This document shows, in pieces, positions 18,051 to 27,081 of a stretch of DNA of 64,000 nucleotides; within the stretch, counting starts at the first letter, position 1; every line of letters begins with the position of its first letter. The stretch comes from Rhodoblastus sp. 17X3 (GTDB lineage Bacteria > Pseudomonadota > Alphaproteobacteria > Rhizobiales > Beijerinckiaceae): assembly GCF_030056575.1 (NCBI RefSeq), contig NZ_JASHHX010000006.1, forward strand, positions 124,001 to 188,000, written 5' to 3'. Below the pieces are notes generated by a model, which was not told the origin of the DNA, ran no database searches, and was given only the letters and a program-made list of their open reading frames with translations. Made by a program: the position numbers and the translations under genes.

Positions 18051-19250
18051 CTAATGCGGCGCCCATTTCGGCGCCGTCGGGCGCGCGGTCTTGTAATCGC
18101 CGCGCGCCACCAGGGCGAAGGCGCCGAGCGCCAGCGCCAGCATGGTGATCCACCACGCCTCGACCGAAGCGACGCCGAAAGCGCCCATGGCGAAGGCAAA
18201 AGTGAGGGCGCCGATCCAGAACGGCGCCTGCCGCTCCGGCTGCGCGGCGGCGGCCCGATAGGCCAGCAGGACCAGCGCCGCGATGGCGAAGGCGCCGATC
18301 AGGCCGAGGTCCGTCCAGATCTGGAACAGGATCGAATGCGGCGCGGAGAGCGGCAGATAGCCGCGCCAATAGCCGGAATTCACGAAATTGAAGCCGTGCC
18401 CCGTGAAGATGCGCACGCCGTCATTGACGATCATCGCGCCCCAGGCCTTCACGCTGAGCAAAGATGGCGCGGCGTCCGTCCCGATCAGCGGACCGATCAG
18501 CAGCGGGACGAGCGGCGCGCCGATGAAACAGGCGGCGGCGAAACGTCCCAGCCAGAGGCCCGTGACGCGGGCGTTCCAGAGCGCAAAGCCGAAAGCCAGA
18601 GCGGCGAAGGCGGTCGCCGCCAGCGCGCCGGTCGCCGGCGCCGAGACCGCCGCCGCCAGAACGACGATGGCGAGGCTCGCCGAGAGCGTCGCGCGATTGC
18701 GCAAATGGGTCGCCGCCAGCGCCGGCCAGAGCAGGAGCAGCGCGGCCTCCATGCCGAGGATGATATCCTCGTCGCCGGCCTGGCCGGCCCCAGCGAAAGT
18801 CTGCGCGCTCAGGACCAGGGCGCCAAGCGCCGTCAGGGCCACGCCGAGCGGCAGGAAATAGAGATTGGCCGCCCGGGTGCGCGGCGGCAGAGCCGCCGCG
18901 ACCGGCAGGACGCTGGCCATGGTCAGCATGGCCTTGATCAGGCGCGGCGCGGCTTCGGACGGAAAGGGCGTCCAGAGCAGGGACAGCAGCATCCAGAAGG
19001 CGAGAAAGCACGCCGCCAGTCCGACGCCCGACAGCAGGAAGGCGAAAATGTCGCGCATGTTCAGGCGCGGCGCGAGCACCAGCCCCGCGGCGAGGATCAG
19101 CGCGCCGCCGATCGGCGGCAGGATGAAGATCGCGCGCGGCGACAGCAGCTGAAAAAAGGGCGTGGCGACAAAAACCACCGCGACGCCGATGCGCAGGAGG
19201 AGATTGGCGGCGTCGTCGGACGCTTTGTCGGCGGTTTGCTGGTTGATCAT
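18051..19250 (-). CDS. O-antigen ligase/polymerase-like membrane protein
   Basis: A 399-residue protein with about 10-12 membrane helices. The late periplasmic loop has GHGFNFVNSGYWRGYLPLSAPHSILFQIWTDLGLIG; the conserved PHSxxxxxWxxxGLIG pattern is the hallmark of the Wzy_C domain in O-antigen ligases (WaaL) and related polymerases, which use an undecaprenyl-linked glycan donor. WaaL and Wzy enzymes cannot be told apart by eye. No sugar genes adjoin it, so it is an isolated member of the surface-glycan set. The ATG follows only a weak ribosome-binding site. It is divergent from arfB. Confidence 0.78.
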   Translation of the reverse strand: MINQQTADKASDDAANLLLRIGVAVVFVATPFFQLLSPRAIFILPPIGGALILAAGLVLAPRLNMRDIFAFLLSGVGLAACFLAFWMLLSLLWTPFPSEAAPRLIKAMLTMASVLPVAAALPPRTRAANLYFLPLGVALTALGALVLSAQTFAGAGQAGDEDIILGMEAALLLLWPALAATHLRNRATLSASLAIVVLAAAVSAPATGALAATAFAALAFGFALWNARVTGLWLGRFAAACFIGAPLVPLLIGPLIGTDAAPSLLSVKAWGAMIVNDGVRIFTGHGFNFVNSGYWRGYLPLSAPHSILFQIWTDLGLIGAFAIAALVLLAYRAAAAQPERQAPFWIGALTFAFAMGAFGVASVEAWWITMLALALGAFALVARGDYKTARPTAPKWAPH

Positions 19251-19398
19251 TACGCAAGCGATTCGTTATGAGAAAGCGGCTTCGGAGTCCGAAGGCCATA
19301 TTCTAGACAATGCCGGGCGGCGGGGCTGTGGGCAATTCGCAACAGTGACGAGCGATTCTCCTGTTCGGCCCATCGGGACGCTTTTGGCGGGGCGGCAA

Positions 19399-19821
19399 AT
19401 GATACGGATCACGCGGTCGATCGCGCTCGACGAGTCCGAATTGCATGAGGATTTCATGCGCGCGTCGGGTCCGGGCGGCCAGAACGTGCAGAAGGTCGAA
19501 TCCGCCGTGCAATTGCGGTTCAACCTGTTCGAATCGCCCAATCTGCCCGAGGCCGTGCGCGAAAGGCTCATCGTTCTGGCCGGGAGCCGGCTCGCCTTGA
19601 ACGGCGACCTGATCATCAATGCGCAAAGGTACCGCACCCAGCCGCGCAACCGCGCCGACGCGCTTGAGCGGCTGATCGCCTTAATCCGCGAAGCGGCGCT
19701 GCCGCCGCCGCCGCCGCGCCGCCCGACACGGCCGACGCTGGCCTCGAAGAAACGGCGGCTGGAGGGCAAGAAGCAGCGCGGCGCGGTCAAGAGCTTCCGG
19801 GGCAAGCCGTCCGAGGACTGA
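19399..19821 (+). CDS. arfB: Alternative ribosome rescue factor (ArfB-like peptidyl-tRNA hydrolase)
   Basis: A 140-residue release-factor-like protein. The catalytic GGQ is in RASGPGGQNVQKVESAV, the hallmark of ArfB/ICT1, which hydrolyses peptidyl-tRNA on ribosomes stalled at the 3' end of mRNA. The C-terminus is a lysine/arginine-rich tail (SKKRRLEGKKQRGAVKSFRGK) that in ArfB reaches into the empty mRNA channel. There is no codon-recognition domain, so it is not RF1 or RF2. An ATG with GGGGCGG upstream is chosen; a longer reading to the left overlaps the divergent gene. It precedes rnd by about 107 bases. Confidence 0.92.
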   Translation: MIRITRSIALDESELHEDFMRASGPGGQNVQKVESAVQLRFNLFESPNLPEAVRERLIVLAGSRLALNGDLIINAQRYRTQPRNRADALERLIALIREAALPPPPPRRPTRPTLASKKRRLEGKKQRGAVKSFRGKPSED

Positions 19822-19928
19822 CGCGCCTTTCGTCCCCGCCGGCTGGCCGCTTGCCGCTGAACGGCGGCGATGCTAGGGCTTCGGCGTTGCGCGATCCCTG
19901 TGGCGTCGGCGGCCGGACGAGAGACAGA

Positions 19929-20543
19929 ATGACCATTCGCTTGCACCAGGGCGACCTGCCCGACGACTACCAGCCCGGCGCCAGCATCGCCATCGACACC
20001 GAGACCCTCGGCCTCAATCCGCACCGCGACCGGCTTTGCCTCGTGCAGCTCTCGCGCGGCGACGGCGAGGCCGATCTCGTGCAGATCGCCAGGGGCCAGA
20101 CCTCCGCGCCCAATCTCGCCCGCATGCTCGCGGACCCCGCGGTGGCCAAGCTGTTCCATTTCGCGCGGTTCGATCTTGCGATTCTGCAAAAGACCTTTGG
20201 CCAGCGCGTCGCGCCTGTCTATTGCACCAAGATCGCGTCGCGCCTCATCCGCACCTATACCGACCGCCACGGCCTGAAGGATCTCGTGCGCGAATTGCTG
20301 GGCGTGGAGATTTCCAAGCAGCAGCAAACGTCCGACTGGGGCGCGGAGCGGCTGAGCGAGGCGCAGCTCGCCTATGCGGCCTCCGACGTGTTGCATCTGC
20401 ATGCCTTGCGCACGAAGCTCGACCTGCTGCTCGCCCGCGAAGGCCGGACGGCGCTCGCGCAAGCCTGTTTCGATTTTCTTCCGACGCGCGCGGAACTGGA
20501 TTTGCTGGGCTGGCCGGAAACGGATATTTTCGCGCATAGTTAA
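19929..20543 (+). CDS. rnd: Ribonuclease D, short form
   Basis: A 204-residue 3'-5' exoribonuclease with only the DEDDy catalytic domain. Metal-binding residues are visible in AIDTETLGL (ExoI), LFHFARFDLAIL (ExoII) and LAYAASDVLHLH (ExoIII, Tyr and Asp). The two HRDC domains of the E. coli enzyme are missing, which is usual for the short alphaproteobacterial form. Such enzymes trim the 3' ends of tRNA precursors and other small RNAs. The ATG has a purine-rich upstream stretch (GAGAGACAGA). It precedes the lptC-lptA-lptB genes. Confidence 0.92.
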   Translation: MTIRLHQGDLPDDYQPGASIAIDTETLGLNPHRDRLCLVQLSRGDGEADLVQIARGQTSAPNLARMLADPAVAKLFHFARFDLAILQKTFGQRVAPVYCTKIASRLIRTYTDRHGLKDLVRELLGVEISKQQQTSDWGAERLSEAQLAYAASDVLHLHALRTKLDLLLAREGRTALAQACFDFLPTRAELDLLGWPETDIFAHS

Positions 20544-20723
20544 GCTTTGCGGCGTCCGGCGCCGCCGCGCTTCGGTCAAAATGCTTCGAGGACATGATTT
20601 TGCCCCGCGGTCGCCGTACTGACGCGCGGGCGTCATAAATCGGAGCGGCTTTTTGCAGTCAGATCGCTTTTATTCCAGGCTTCTTAACCGGCGGCGCCGC
20701 AAATCGGGCGGAAGGACGCTTCG

Positions 20724-21455
20724 ATGACTTCAGGGGGCGCCGCGGCCCGGGGCGAAACCATGCCGACCGAGGGATCAAGACAGACCGGCGACGGCTTCAC
20801 CGCCGCCAATCCCGTCCGCGCCCGCGCCTTCCGGTCGGCGTCGCGGCACAGCGCCCGCGTCAAATGGCTCAGGCGCGCGATCCTGCTTGGCGCTGCGGCG
20901 GCGACCATCGGCGTGCTCGGCTATTCCTATTTCGGCGCCCGGGATATCGGCGACGTGCATTTCTCGCTCGAACGCTTTGGAATCAGCGGCGACAAGATCA
21001 CCATGGAGCGCCCGCGCCTGACCGGCGTGCGCCGCGACGGCAAACCCTATGACGTGAGCGCCGAGACGGGCGTGCAAAATCCGAAAGACCCCTCCCGCAC
21101 TTTCCTGACCAGGCTGGTCGCCAAGCTGCGCATGGCCGACGACAGCGACACGCTGATCACCGGCGAGACAGGAACCTATGATTCCAATACGCAGATCCTT
21201 GACCTCGCCGGCAATGTCCATATCAGGGGCGTGAATTTCGATCTGGCGATGCGCAGCGCGACCATGAATTTCAAGACCAATATCTTCGGCTCGAACGAAC
21301 CGGTGCGGCTGGATTTCGCCAGCGGCTGGATCGAGTCGGACACTTTGTCCTCGACGGAGAATGGCGTGGAGGTCACTTTCCTGGGCAATGTGCGGTCGCA
21401 ATTCGTTCAGCCGCCCGAGGATGCGCCGGCCGCGCCCGGCCAGAAGGAACACTGA
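20724..21455 (+). CDS. lptC: LPS export protein LptC
   Basis: A 243-residue single-pass inner-membrane protein. A basic cytoplasmic N-terminus (~65 residues, longer than usual) precedes one membrane helix (AILLGAAAATIGVLGYSYF) and a periplasmic beta-jellyroll of the LptC type with LTGVRRDGKPYDVSAETGVQNP and ITGETGTYDSNTQILDLAGNVHI. LptC links the LptBFG transporter to the LptA bridge that carries lipopolysaccharide to the outer membrane. It starts the lptC-lptA-lptB set, with 2 bases between lptC and lptA, so they are cotranscribed. lptF and lptG are outside the window. Confidence 0.93.
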   Translation: MTSGGAAARGETMPTEGSRQTGDGFTAANPVRARAFRSASRHSARVKWLRRAILLGAAAATIGVLGYSYFGARDIGDVHFSLERFGISGDKITMERPRLTGVRRDGKPYDVSAETGVQNPKDPSRTFLTRLVAKLRMADDSDTLITGETGTYDSNTQILDLAGNVHIRGVNFDLAMRSATMNFKTNIFGSNEPVRLDFASGWIESDTLSSTENGVEVTFLGNVRSQFVQPPEDAPAAPGQKEH

Positions 21456-21457
21456 CC

Positions 21458-22219
21458 ATGATTCGCGGAATGTCCTCGGGAGCGAAAGCTCTCACGCTGG
21501 CGCTCGGCTTGGCCGCGACGCCCGTCCTGTTCGCCTTGCCGGCGCTGGCGGCGCCGCCGACCGCGCCTGCGCCCGCCGCCGCTCCAGCCGGCGCCGCTCC
21601 ATCGGGCGCTGCTCCTGCCGCCGCTCCGGGCGCGGCGTTGCTGCCGGGCGGCGGAAGCCGCGAGCCAATCAACGTGTCCGCCAACAAGCTCGATTATTTC
21701 GATAAGGAGCAGAAGGCTGTCTATACCGGCAATGTCGTCGCCGTTCAGGGCGAGACGCGCCTCAACGCCTCTGTTCTCACCATCTATTTCGATCGCAAGC
21801 CGGCTGCGGGCGCCGCCGGAACGGCGCCGGCCGCCAAGGCTGGCCCGGGCGGCGCCAATTCCGGCCTGCGCCGCATGGAAGGCCAGGGGCCCGTCGCCAT
21901 CACCAGCAAGGACCAGGTCGGCACTGGCGACGCCCTGATCTATGACAAGCCGACCAATAAATTCTATCTGATCGGCAATGTCGCGCTGTCGCAGGGCGAA
22001 AACGTCACGCGCGGCGACATGTTGACCTATGATCTCGCCAGCGGCCAGGCGATCGTGTCTTCAAAGGGCCGCGTTCACACGCTGATCGTGCCCGGCGAAG
22101 ACGCCAAGCCGGGTGCGCCAAATTCCGGCGCTGCGCCCCCCGGCGGCAAGCCCGCCGCTCCCAAGCCTGCCGCTCCCAAGCCTGCCGCGCCGCCCGATCT
22201 CAGAAAAACGACGCCCTGA
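21458..22219 (+). CDS. lptA: LPS transport periplasmic protein LptA, with proline/alanine extensions
   Basis: A 253-residue periplasmic protein. A Sec signal (LTLALGLAATPVLFALPALA-A) is followed by a ~30-residue alanine/proline-rich stretch, then the OstA-like beta-jellyroll domain (~70-200; NVSANKLDYFDKEQKAVYTGNV, MEGQGPVAITSKDQ, YLIGNVALSQGENVTRGDML), then a C-terminal tail of repeated PAAPK units. LptA bridges the inner-membrane LptC and the outer-membrane LptD. Both low-complexity ends are outside the family core and may bind the cell wall or be disordered. AAGGA precedes the ATG. Confidence 0.93.
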   Translation: MIRGMSSGAKALTLALGLAATPVLFALPALAAPPTAPAPAAAPAGAAPSGAAPAAAPGAALLPGGGSREPINVSANKLDYFDKEQKAVYTGNVVAVQGETRLNASVLTIYFDRKPAAGAAGTAPAAKAGPGGANSGLRRMEGQGPVAITSKDQVGTGDALIYDKPTNKFYLIGNVALSQGENVTRGDMLTYDLASGQAIVSSKGRVHTLIVPGEDAKPGAPNSGAAPPGGKPAAPKPAAPKPAAPPDLRKTTP

Positions 22220-22285
22220 ATCGACCCGCCTCGAAGCAATGCGCGCCCCTGAGGGGCGCCGACGACCGACCGATCGGCCTGACCA

Positions 22286-23002
22286 ATGCTCTATGTCCAT
22301 CATCTGGGAAAAAGCTACAAGGCCCGTCGGGTCGTCGAGGACGTGAGCCTGAACGTCCGGCGCGGCGAAGCCGTCGGCCTGCTCGGGCCGAACGGCGCCG
22401 GCAAGACCACGGTCTTCTATATGATCACCGGGCTCATCAAGCCGGACAAGGGCATGATCGAACTCGACGGCCACGACGTCACCGGCCTGCCGATGTATCG
22501 CCGCGCCCGCCTCGGCATCGGCTATCTGCCGCAGGAGGCTTCGATCTTCCGCGGCCTGAGCGTCGAGGACAATATCCGCGCCGTGCTCGAAATCGCCGAG
22601 CCGGACCGCGACCGCCGCGCCCAGCAGCTCGAATCCCTGCTGGAGGAATTCGACATCAAGCGCCTGCGCAAATCGCCCTCCATCGCCCTTTCGGGCGGCG
22701 AGCGCCGACGCTGTGAGATCGCCCGCTCGCTGGCCAGCAATCCCTCCTTCATGCTGCTCGACGAGCCTTTCGCCGGCATCGATCCGATCGCGGTCGGCGA
22801 CATTCAGGATCTCGTGCAGCATTTGAAGGGGCGCGGGATCGGCGTGCTCATTACGGACCACAATGTGCGCGAGACGCTCGGCCTGATCGACCGGGCCTAT
22901 ATCATCCACTCGGGCCACGTGCTGACCGAGGGCGAGCCGGACGCCATCGTCGCCAATCCGGACGTGCGTCGCTTCTATCTCGGCGAAGACTTCCGGATGT
23001 GA
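22286..23002 (+). CDS. lptB: LPS export ABC ATPase LptB
   Basis: A 238-residue cytoplasmic ATPase driving LPS extraction by LptFG. Walker A GPNGAGKTT, Q-loop GYLPQEASIFRGLSVEDNI, signature LSGGERRRCEIARSLA, Walker B FMLLDEPFAGIDPIAV and the switch histidine in LITDHNVRETL are all intact, and the LPQEASIF and FAGIDPIAV words are LptB-specific. The C-terminal ends with VRRFYLGEDFRM, as in orthologues. It follows lptA by 66 bases and is followed by rpoN, the usual proteobacterial order. Confidence 0.96.
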   Translation: MLYVHHLGKSYKARRVVEDVSLNVRRGEAVGLLGPNGAGKTTVFYMITGLIKPDKGMIELDGHDVTGLPMYRRARLGIGYLPQEASIFRGLSVEDNIRAVLEIAEPDRDRRAQQLESLLEEFDIKRLRKSPSIALSGGERRRCEIARSLASNPSFMLLDEPFAGIDPIAVGDIQDLVQHLKGRGIGVLITDHNVRETLGLIDRAYIIHSGHVLTEGEPDAIVANPDVRRFYLGEDFRM

Positions 23003-23211
23003 CGCCAACGCCCGCAGGGGCGAGCGCGCGGCCACAGAATTTTCTTGCTGAAACAAGGCTCTGTTCAGCAGGTTCCGGGCGATTTTCGTTTGGTTCGCGA
23101 CGTCTTTTTTCGTGGCCGACGCCTGAAAAATGGTGTATGCAAAAAACGGGCCGAGCGGGTCCGTGTAAGCGCAGGGCCGACGGCCCGCCTTTTCCGGTAT
23201 GTGAGTTGCGA

Positions 23212-24774
23212 ATGGCTCTATCCGCCAAAATGTTGCTTCGACAGGGCCAGTCCCTGGTGATGACGCCGCAGCTGCTGCAGGCGATCAAGCTTTTGCAATA
23301 TTCGAGCGTCGAGCTGGCGGCCTTTGTCGAGGAAGAGCTGGAGCGCAACCCGCTGCTGGAGCGCTCCGAGGACGGTCCTGATCCGACGCCCACGGGAATC
23401 GACGCCATCGCCGAGGCTCAGCCTGGCGACGAAGCTGCGGCCTTTTCCGGCGATCCCGCCGAGTCCGACTGGAGTTCGCCGCAGCTCGCCGTGTCTTCCG
23501 AGGGCCTCGCGGAAAGCCTCGGCACGGATGTCGAAAACGCCTTCGACGGGGACCGCGACCTCAGCCCGGCGGTGGAGCAGAACAAGCTCGAGGCCATGGG
23601 CCTGTCCGATTCGGCCTGGTCCGGCGTCGGCGGCGGCGAAGCGGGCGGCGAGGCGTCGAATATCGAGGCCTATGTCGCCGGCCAGACGACGCTGTCGGAA
23701 TATCTCGGCCAGCAGCTGGCGCTGGCGACCGACGATCCGGTCGAGCGCATGATCGGAACGGGAATCATCGACGCCATCGACGAAGCCGGCTATCTGCGCG
23801 AGAGCGCGGAGGAGATCGCCGATCGCCTGGGCGCGTCGCTGGAGCGCGTCGAAAAGGTCATCGCGCTCGTCCAGACCTTTGAGCCGACAGGCGTTGGCGC
23901 GCGCGACCTAGCCGAATGCATCGCGCTGCAATTGCGCGAGCTGGACCGCTTCGATCCGGCCATGCAGGCCATGGTCGCCAACCTGCCGCTGGTGGCCCGG
24001 CGCGATTTCGCCGCCCTTCGCAAGATTTGCGGCGTGGATGACGAGGACCTGCGCGACATGCTGGCGGAAATCCGCCGGCTCGATCCCAAGCCCGGCCGCG
24101 CCTTTGGCGGGGCGCCGGTCCAGCCGGTCGCGCCGGATGTGATCGTGCGCGCGGCGCGCGACGGCTCCTGGCTGATCGAGCTGAATTCGGAGGCCCTGCC
24201 GCGCGTTCTCGTCAACCAGACCTACGCCGCCACCGTTTCGCGCAAGGGCTGCGCCGACGAGGACAGGAATTTCCTGTCGCAATGTCTCCAAACCGCCAAT
24301 TGGCTGACGAAGAGTCTCGAGCAGCGCGCCCGCACCATCCTGAAGGTCTCGACCGAGATCGTGCGCCGGCAGGACGCCTTTCTGGCGCTGGGCGTCGAGC
24401 ATTTGCGCCCGCTCAATCTAAAGAACATCGCGGACGCCGTCGGCCTGCACGAATCGACCGTTTCGCGCGTCACCTCGAACAAATACATGGCGACGCCGCG
24501 CGGCCTGTTCGAGTTGAAATATTTCTTCACGGCGTCGATCGCGGCCCATGGCGGCGGCGACGCCCATTCGGCCGAGGCGGTGCGCTTCAAGATCAAGCAG
24601 ATGATCGACGCCGAGGAGCCGGACGCCATCCTTTCGGACGACGCCATCGTCGAGCGCCTCAAGGCGCAGAACATAGACATCGCCCGACGCACCGTCGCCA
24701 AATATCGCGAAAGCCTGAGAATTCCGTCCTCTGTCGAGCGCCGGCGCGAGAAGCAGAGCTCCGCCTCGTTCTGA
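23212..24774 (+). CDS. rpoN: RNA polymerase sigma-54 factor
   Basis: A 520-residue sigma-54 that directs RNA polymerase to -24/-12 promoters activated by enhancer-binding proteins. Region I is glutamine/leucine-rich (LRQGQSLVMTPQLLQAIKLLQ), region II is acidic, the core-binding domain spans ~130-300, and the C-terminus has the HTH (LKNIADAVGLHESTVSRVTSNKY) and the RpoN box ARRTVAKYRESL. The ATG begins the conserved N-terminus; the longer upstream reading lacks homology. It lies between lptB and hpf-ptsN, the conserved arrangement that links sigma-54 with the nitrogen PTS. Confidence 0.97.
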   Translation: MALSAKMLLRQGQSLVMTPQLLQAIKLLQYSSVELAAFVEEELERNPLLERSEDGPDPTPTGIDAIAEAQPGDEAAAFSGDPAESDWSSPQLAVSSEGLAESLGTDVENAFDGDRDLSPAVEQNKLEAMGLSDSAWSGVGGGEAGGEASNIEAYVAGQTTLSEYLGQQLALATDDPVERMIGTGIIDAIDEAGYLRESAEEIADRLGASLERVEKVIALVQTFEPTGVGARDLAECIALQLRELDRFDPAMQAMVANLPLVARRDFAALRKICGVDDEDLRDMLAEIRRLDPKPGRAFGGAPVQPVAPDVIVRAARDGSWLIELNSEALPRVLVNQTYAATVSRKGCADEDRNFLSQCLQTANWLTKSLEQRARTILKVSTEIVRRQDAFLALGVEHLRPLNLKNIADAVGLHESTVSRVTSNKYMATPRGLFELKYFFTASIAAHGGGDAHSAEAVRFKIKQMIDAEEPDAILSDDAIVERLKAQNIDIARRTVAKYRESLRIPSSVERRREKQSSASF

Positions 24775-24809
24775 CGCGCCAGCTGCGCGCGGGGACGCCG
24801 TATGGGTCA

Positions 24810-24835
24810 CGACGCCCCGTCGTTTTCGGGCGTCG
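24810..24835 (+). terminator. Hairpin after rpoN
   Basis: An 8-bp perfect stem CGACGCCC/GGGCGTCG with a ten-base loop containing TTTT lies about 35 bases past the rpoN stop. No T-run follows, so a role as terminator or RNA-stabilising hairpin is uncertain. Confidence 0.4.
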
Positions 24836-24845
24836 GGATGCGGCA

Positions 24846-24874
24846 TTGACTTCAGCCGCGGAGGCTTCTAACCC
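24846..24874 (+). promoter_or_regulatory. Candidate promoter for hpf-ptsN
   Basis: TTGACT and TAACCC are separated by 17 bases, about 135 bases before the hpf ATG and just after the rpoN hairpin. The -35 is close to consensus, the -10 is weak. It would allow hpf and ptsN to be transcribed apart from rpoN. Confidence 0.4.
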
Positions 24875-25007
24875 TTGAATGAACGCTCGGGCCTGGCTCC
24901 GGAAATTCGCGCGGCGGCGCTCCGAGCTCCGCCGCAGGGAGCCGAGGGAGTGCCCCTGACGGCGCCTGGAACAAGAGCGGCTTGAAACCAAGAAACGGAA
25001 CGACCCG

Positions 25008-25598
25008 ATGCCCCTGCGGATCTCTGGCAAAAATATCAATATCGGCGAGGCTCTGCGCACCCACGTCTCAGACCGGCTGAATGCGGCGACCGGGAAATAT
25101 TTCGACGGCTCCGTCACCGGCCATGTCACGATCGAGCCCGAAGGCTCCGGCTATCGCACGGATTGCACGCTTCACCTCGCCTCCGGCGTCACCCTGCAGG
25201 CCGAAGGCCGCGCGCAGGAGGTTTACGCCAGCTTCGACCAGACCGCCGCGCGCATTGAGAGCCGCCTGCGCCGCTACAAGCGCAAGCTGAAGGATCGCGG
25301 CGCCGCGCGCGAGGCCGGCCCCGCCGGCGAGCCGATCCGCTATACGGTCCTTGGCGCGCTCGACGAGGCCGCCGAGGCCCCGGCCGAACATGATTTCAAG
25401 CCGGCGGTGATCGCCGAATCCGAAAAGTTCCTGCAGGAATTGTCCGTTTCAGCAGCCGTGCTGGAGCTGGACCTGACCGGCGCGCCGGTCCTCGTTTTCC
25501 GTCACGCGACCAATGGCCGCGTGAACGTGATCTATCGCCGCCTCGACGGCAATATCGGCTGGGTCGATCCGACCATTGGCGATAAAGGCACGGCGTGA
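25008..25598 (+). CDS. hpf: Ribosome hibernation promoting factor, long form
   Basis: A 196-residue protein with the N-terminal S30AE/HPF domain (MPLRISGKNINIGEALRTHVSDRL, then ESRLRRYKRKLKD) and a C-terminal dimerisation domain (~130-190; VLVFRHATNGRVNVIYRRLDGNIGWVDP). The long form binds 70S ribosomes and joins two into 100S dimers in stationary phase. A short hydrophilic linker rich in alanine and glutamate connects the domains. It sits between rpoN and ptsN as in most proteobacteria. A candidate promoter lies upstream. Confidence 0.95.
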   Translation: MPLRISGKNINIGEALRTHVSDRLNAATGKYFDGSVTGHVTIEPEGSGYRTDCTLHLASGVTLQAEGRAQEVYASFDQTAARIESRLRRYKRKLKDRGAAREAGPAGEPIRYTVLGALDEAAEAPAEHDFKPAVIAESEKFLQELSVSAAVLELDLTGAPVLVFRHATNGRVNVIYRRLDGNIGWVDPTIGDKGTA

Positions 25599-25805
25599 TC
25601 GCGGCTCATTTTTTGCCTGTGTTCGCGCGGGTTTCGCCAATGCTCGCGCGAGCGCCATATTTCGGGCTTGCGCGAACCCTCTTCGGCGGGCGGCGCGCGT
25701 TCAGAGACGCCTTGAAGGGCGTCCGGGCGCATCTTTTGATGTGCGCCTGGGCGCGTCTTGCGATTGCGGGCCCTGCTGTCGGCGCCTTGACGGAAAACGA
25801 TCTTC

Positions 25806-26273
25806 ATGCCGCTTGAAAATCTTCTGGTCCCCGAGGCGATTTTGCCTTCCCTCCGGGTGAATGGCAAAAAGCAGGCGTTGCAGGAATTGAGCGAGAAGGC
25901 GGCGGAAGTCTCCGGACTTCCGGCGCGTGAGATTTTCGAAGCCTGGATGCAGCGGGAAAAGCTCAATTCCACCGGCCTTGGCGATGGAATCGCCATTCCG
26001 CATGGCAAATTGCTGAATGCCCCGCGGATTTTCGGCATTTTCGCCCGGCTGGAGCGCGGAATCGACTTCGAGGCGCTGGACGGCCAGCCGGTCGATCTGT
26101 TGTTTGGCCTCATCGCGCCGGAAAACGCCGGCGCCGATCATCTCAAGGCGCTCGCCGTCATCGCGCGCCTGCTCAGAAATCCGGCGACGCTGGCCAAGAT
26201 TCGAGCGACCCGCGAGGCGCCTGCGCTATATTCCATCCTGACGCAAGCCGCGCCGTCCTCCGACGCGGCCTGA
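25806..26273 (+). CDS. ptsN: Nitrogen PTS EIIA protein
   Basis: A 155-residue EIIA-Ntr. The phosphorylated histidine is in GLGDGIAIPHGKL, and the typical REKLNSTGLG and LFGLIAPENAGADHLKALAVIARLLR motifs are present. EIIA-Ntr is regulatory: in relatives it controls potassium transport, the stringent response and exopolysaccharide or polyhydroxyalkanoate metabolism according to its phosphorylation by EI-Ntr (ptsP) through NPr/HPr. Only one HPr is seen in the window (ptsH), which would therefore serve both EIIA-Man and EIIA-Ntr. It follows hpf by about 200 bases. Confidence 0.95.
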   Translation: MPLENLLVPEAILPSLRVNGKKQALQELSEKAAEVSGLPAREIFEAWMQREKLNSTGLGDGIAIPHGKLLNAPRIFGIFARLERGIDFEALDGQPVDLLFGLIAPENAGADHLKALAVIARLLRNPATLAKIRATREAPALYSILTQAAPSSDAA

Positions 26274-26362
26274 CCGCCGCGCCGGGGCCGCAATCGCTCC
26301 TCATGCGCGCCACAAGCTTCGCCTATCCGTCGCGCGCCTTCCGCCGGAACTGAGCCGCAGCC

Positions 26363-27061
26363 ATGATCGACGACGCCGTCGCCAGCCTTCGCGATATGTT
26401 CACGCCGCCGTTCCGCGCGGTGCTCGGGAAGTCGCTCGGCCTGACCCTGGCCCTGCTGGCCGGGCTCTGGCTGGCGCTGGAGCGCGGGGCGGTCTGGCTC
26501 ACGACGGGCGGCGAGTCCTGGTTCGCGGGGGCGCCCTGGCTGAAAACCTTCGTCGAGGTCGCGGCGGCGTTGGGCCTGTTCGTCGCGCTCATCTTCCTGA
26601 TCGCGCCGGTCGCCATGCTGGTGGCGGGCTTTTTTCTCGACGAGCTGGCCGAACACGTCGAGGCGAAGATTTATCCGCCGGACCGGCAAGGCCGCGCCGC
26701 GCCGGCGCTGACCTCGATGTGGCTGGCGCTGAAATTCTCCGGCGTGGCGCTGGCGGTCAATCTCGTGGCCTTCGCCCTCTGGCTGATCCCGGGCGTCAAC
26801 GCCTTGGTCTTCTTCGTGGCCAACGCCTATCTGTTCAGCCGGGAATATTTCGAGCTGGCGGCGATGCGCTATCGTCCGCCGGACGAAGCGCGCGCGCTGC
26901 GCCGCCGCCATCGGCTGACGATCTTTGCGGCGGGGCTGCTCATTTCACTCTTCGTCGCCACGCCGGTGTTGAACCTGCTGACGCCCTTGTTCGGAATCGG
27001 CCTGATGGCGCGGCTCCACAAAAGACTGACGGAGCCGCAGCCGGCGCTCTCTCCGAGATAA
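26363..27061 (+). CDS. EI24/CysZ-like membrane protein
   Basis: A 232-residue protein with four to six membrane helices. It has the EI24 domain pattern: an N-terminal FRAVLGKSLGLTLALLAGLWLALE helix, LIFLIAPVAMLVAGFFLDELAEHVEAKIYP, then LWLIPGVNALVFFVANAYLFSREYFELAAMRY, where the GREYFExxAxR-like word is the family signature. The family includes the E. coli sulfate permease CysZ, but most alphaproteobacterial members are uncharacterised, so sulfate transport is only a possibility. It follows ptsN by about 90 bases and is followed by a repeat element. Confidence 0.78.
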   Translation: MIDDAVASLRDMFTPPFRAVLGKSLGLTLALLAGLWLALERGAVWLTTGGESWFAGAPWLKTFVEVAAALGLFVALIFLIAPVAMLVAGFFLDELAEHVEAKIYPPDRQGRAAPALTSMWLALKFSGVALAVNLVAFALWLIPGVNALVFFVANAYLFSREYFELAAMRYRPPDEARALRRRHRLTIFAAGLLISLFVATPVLNLLTPLFGIGLMARLHKRLTEPQPALSPR

Positions 27062-27081
27062 GGCCTGGACCGGCGCACATA

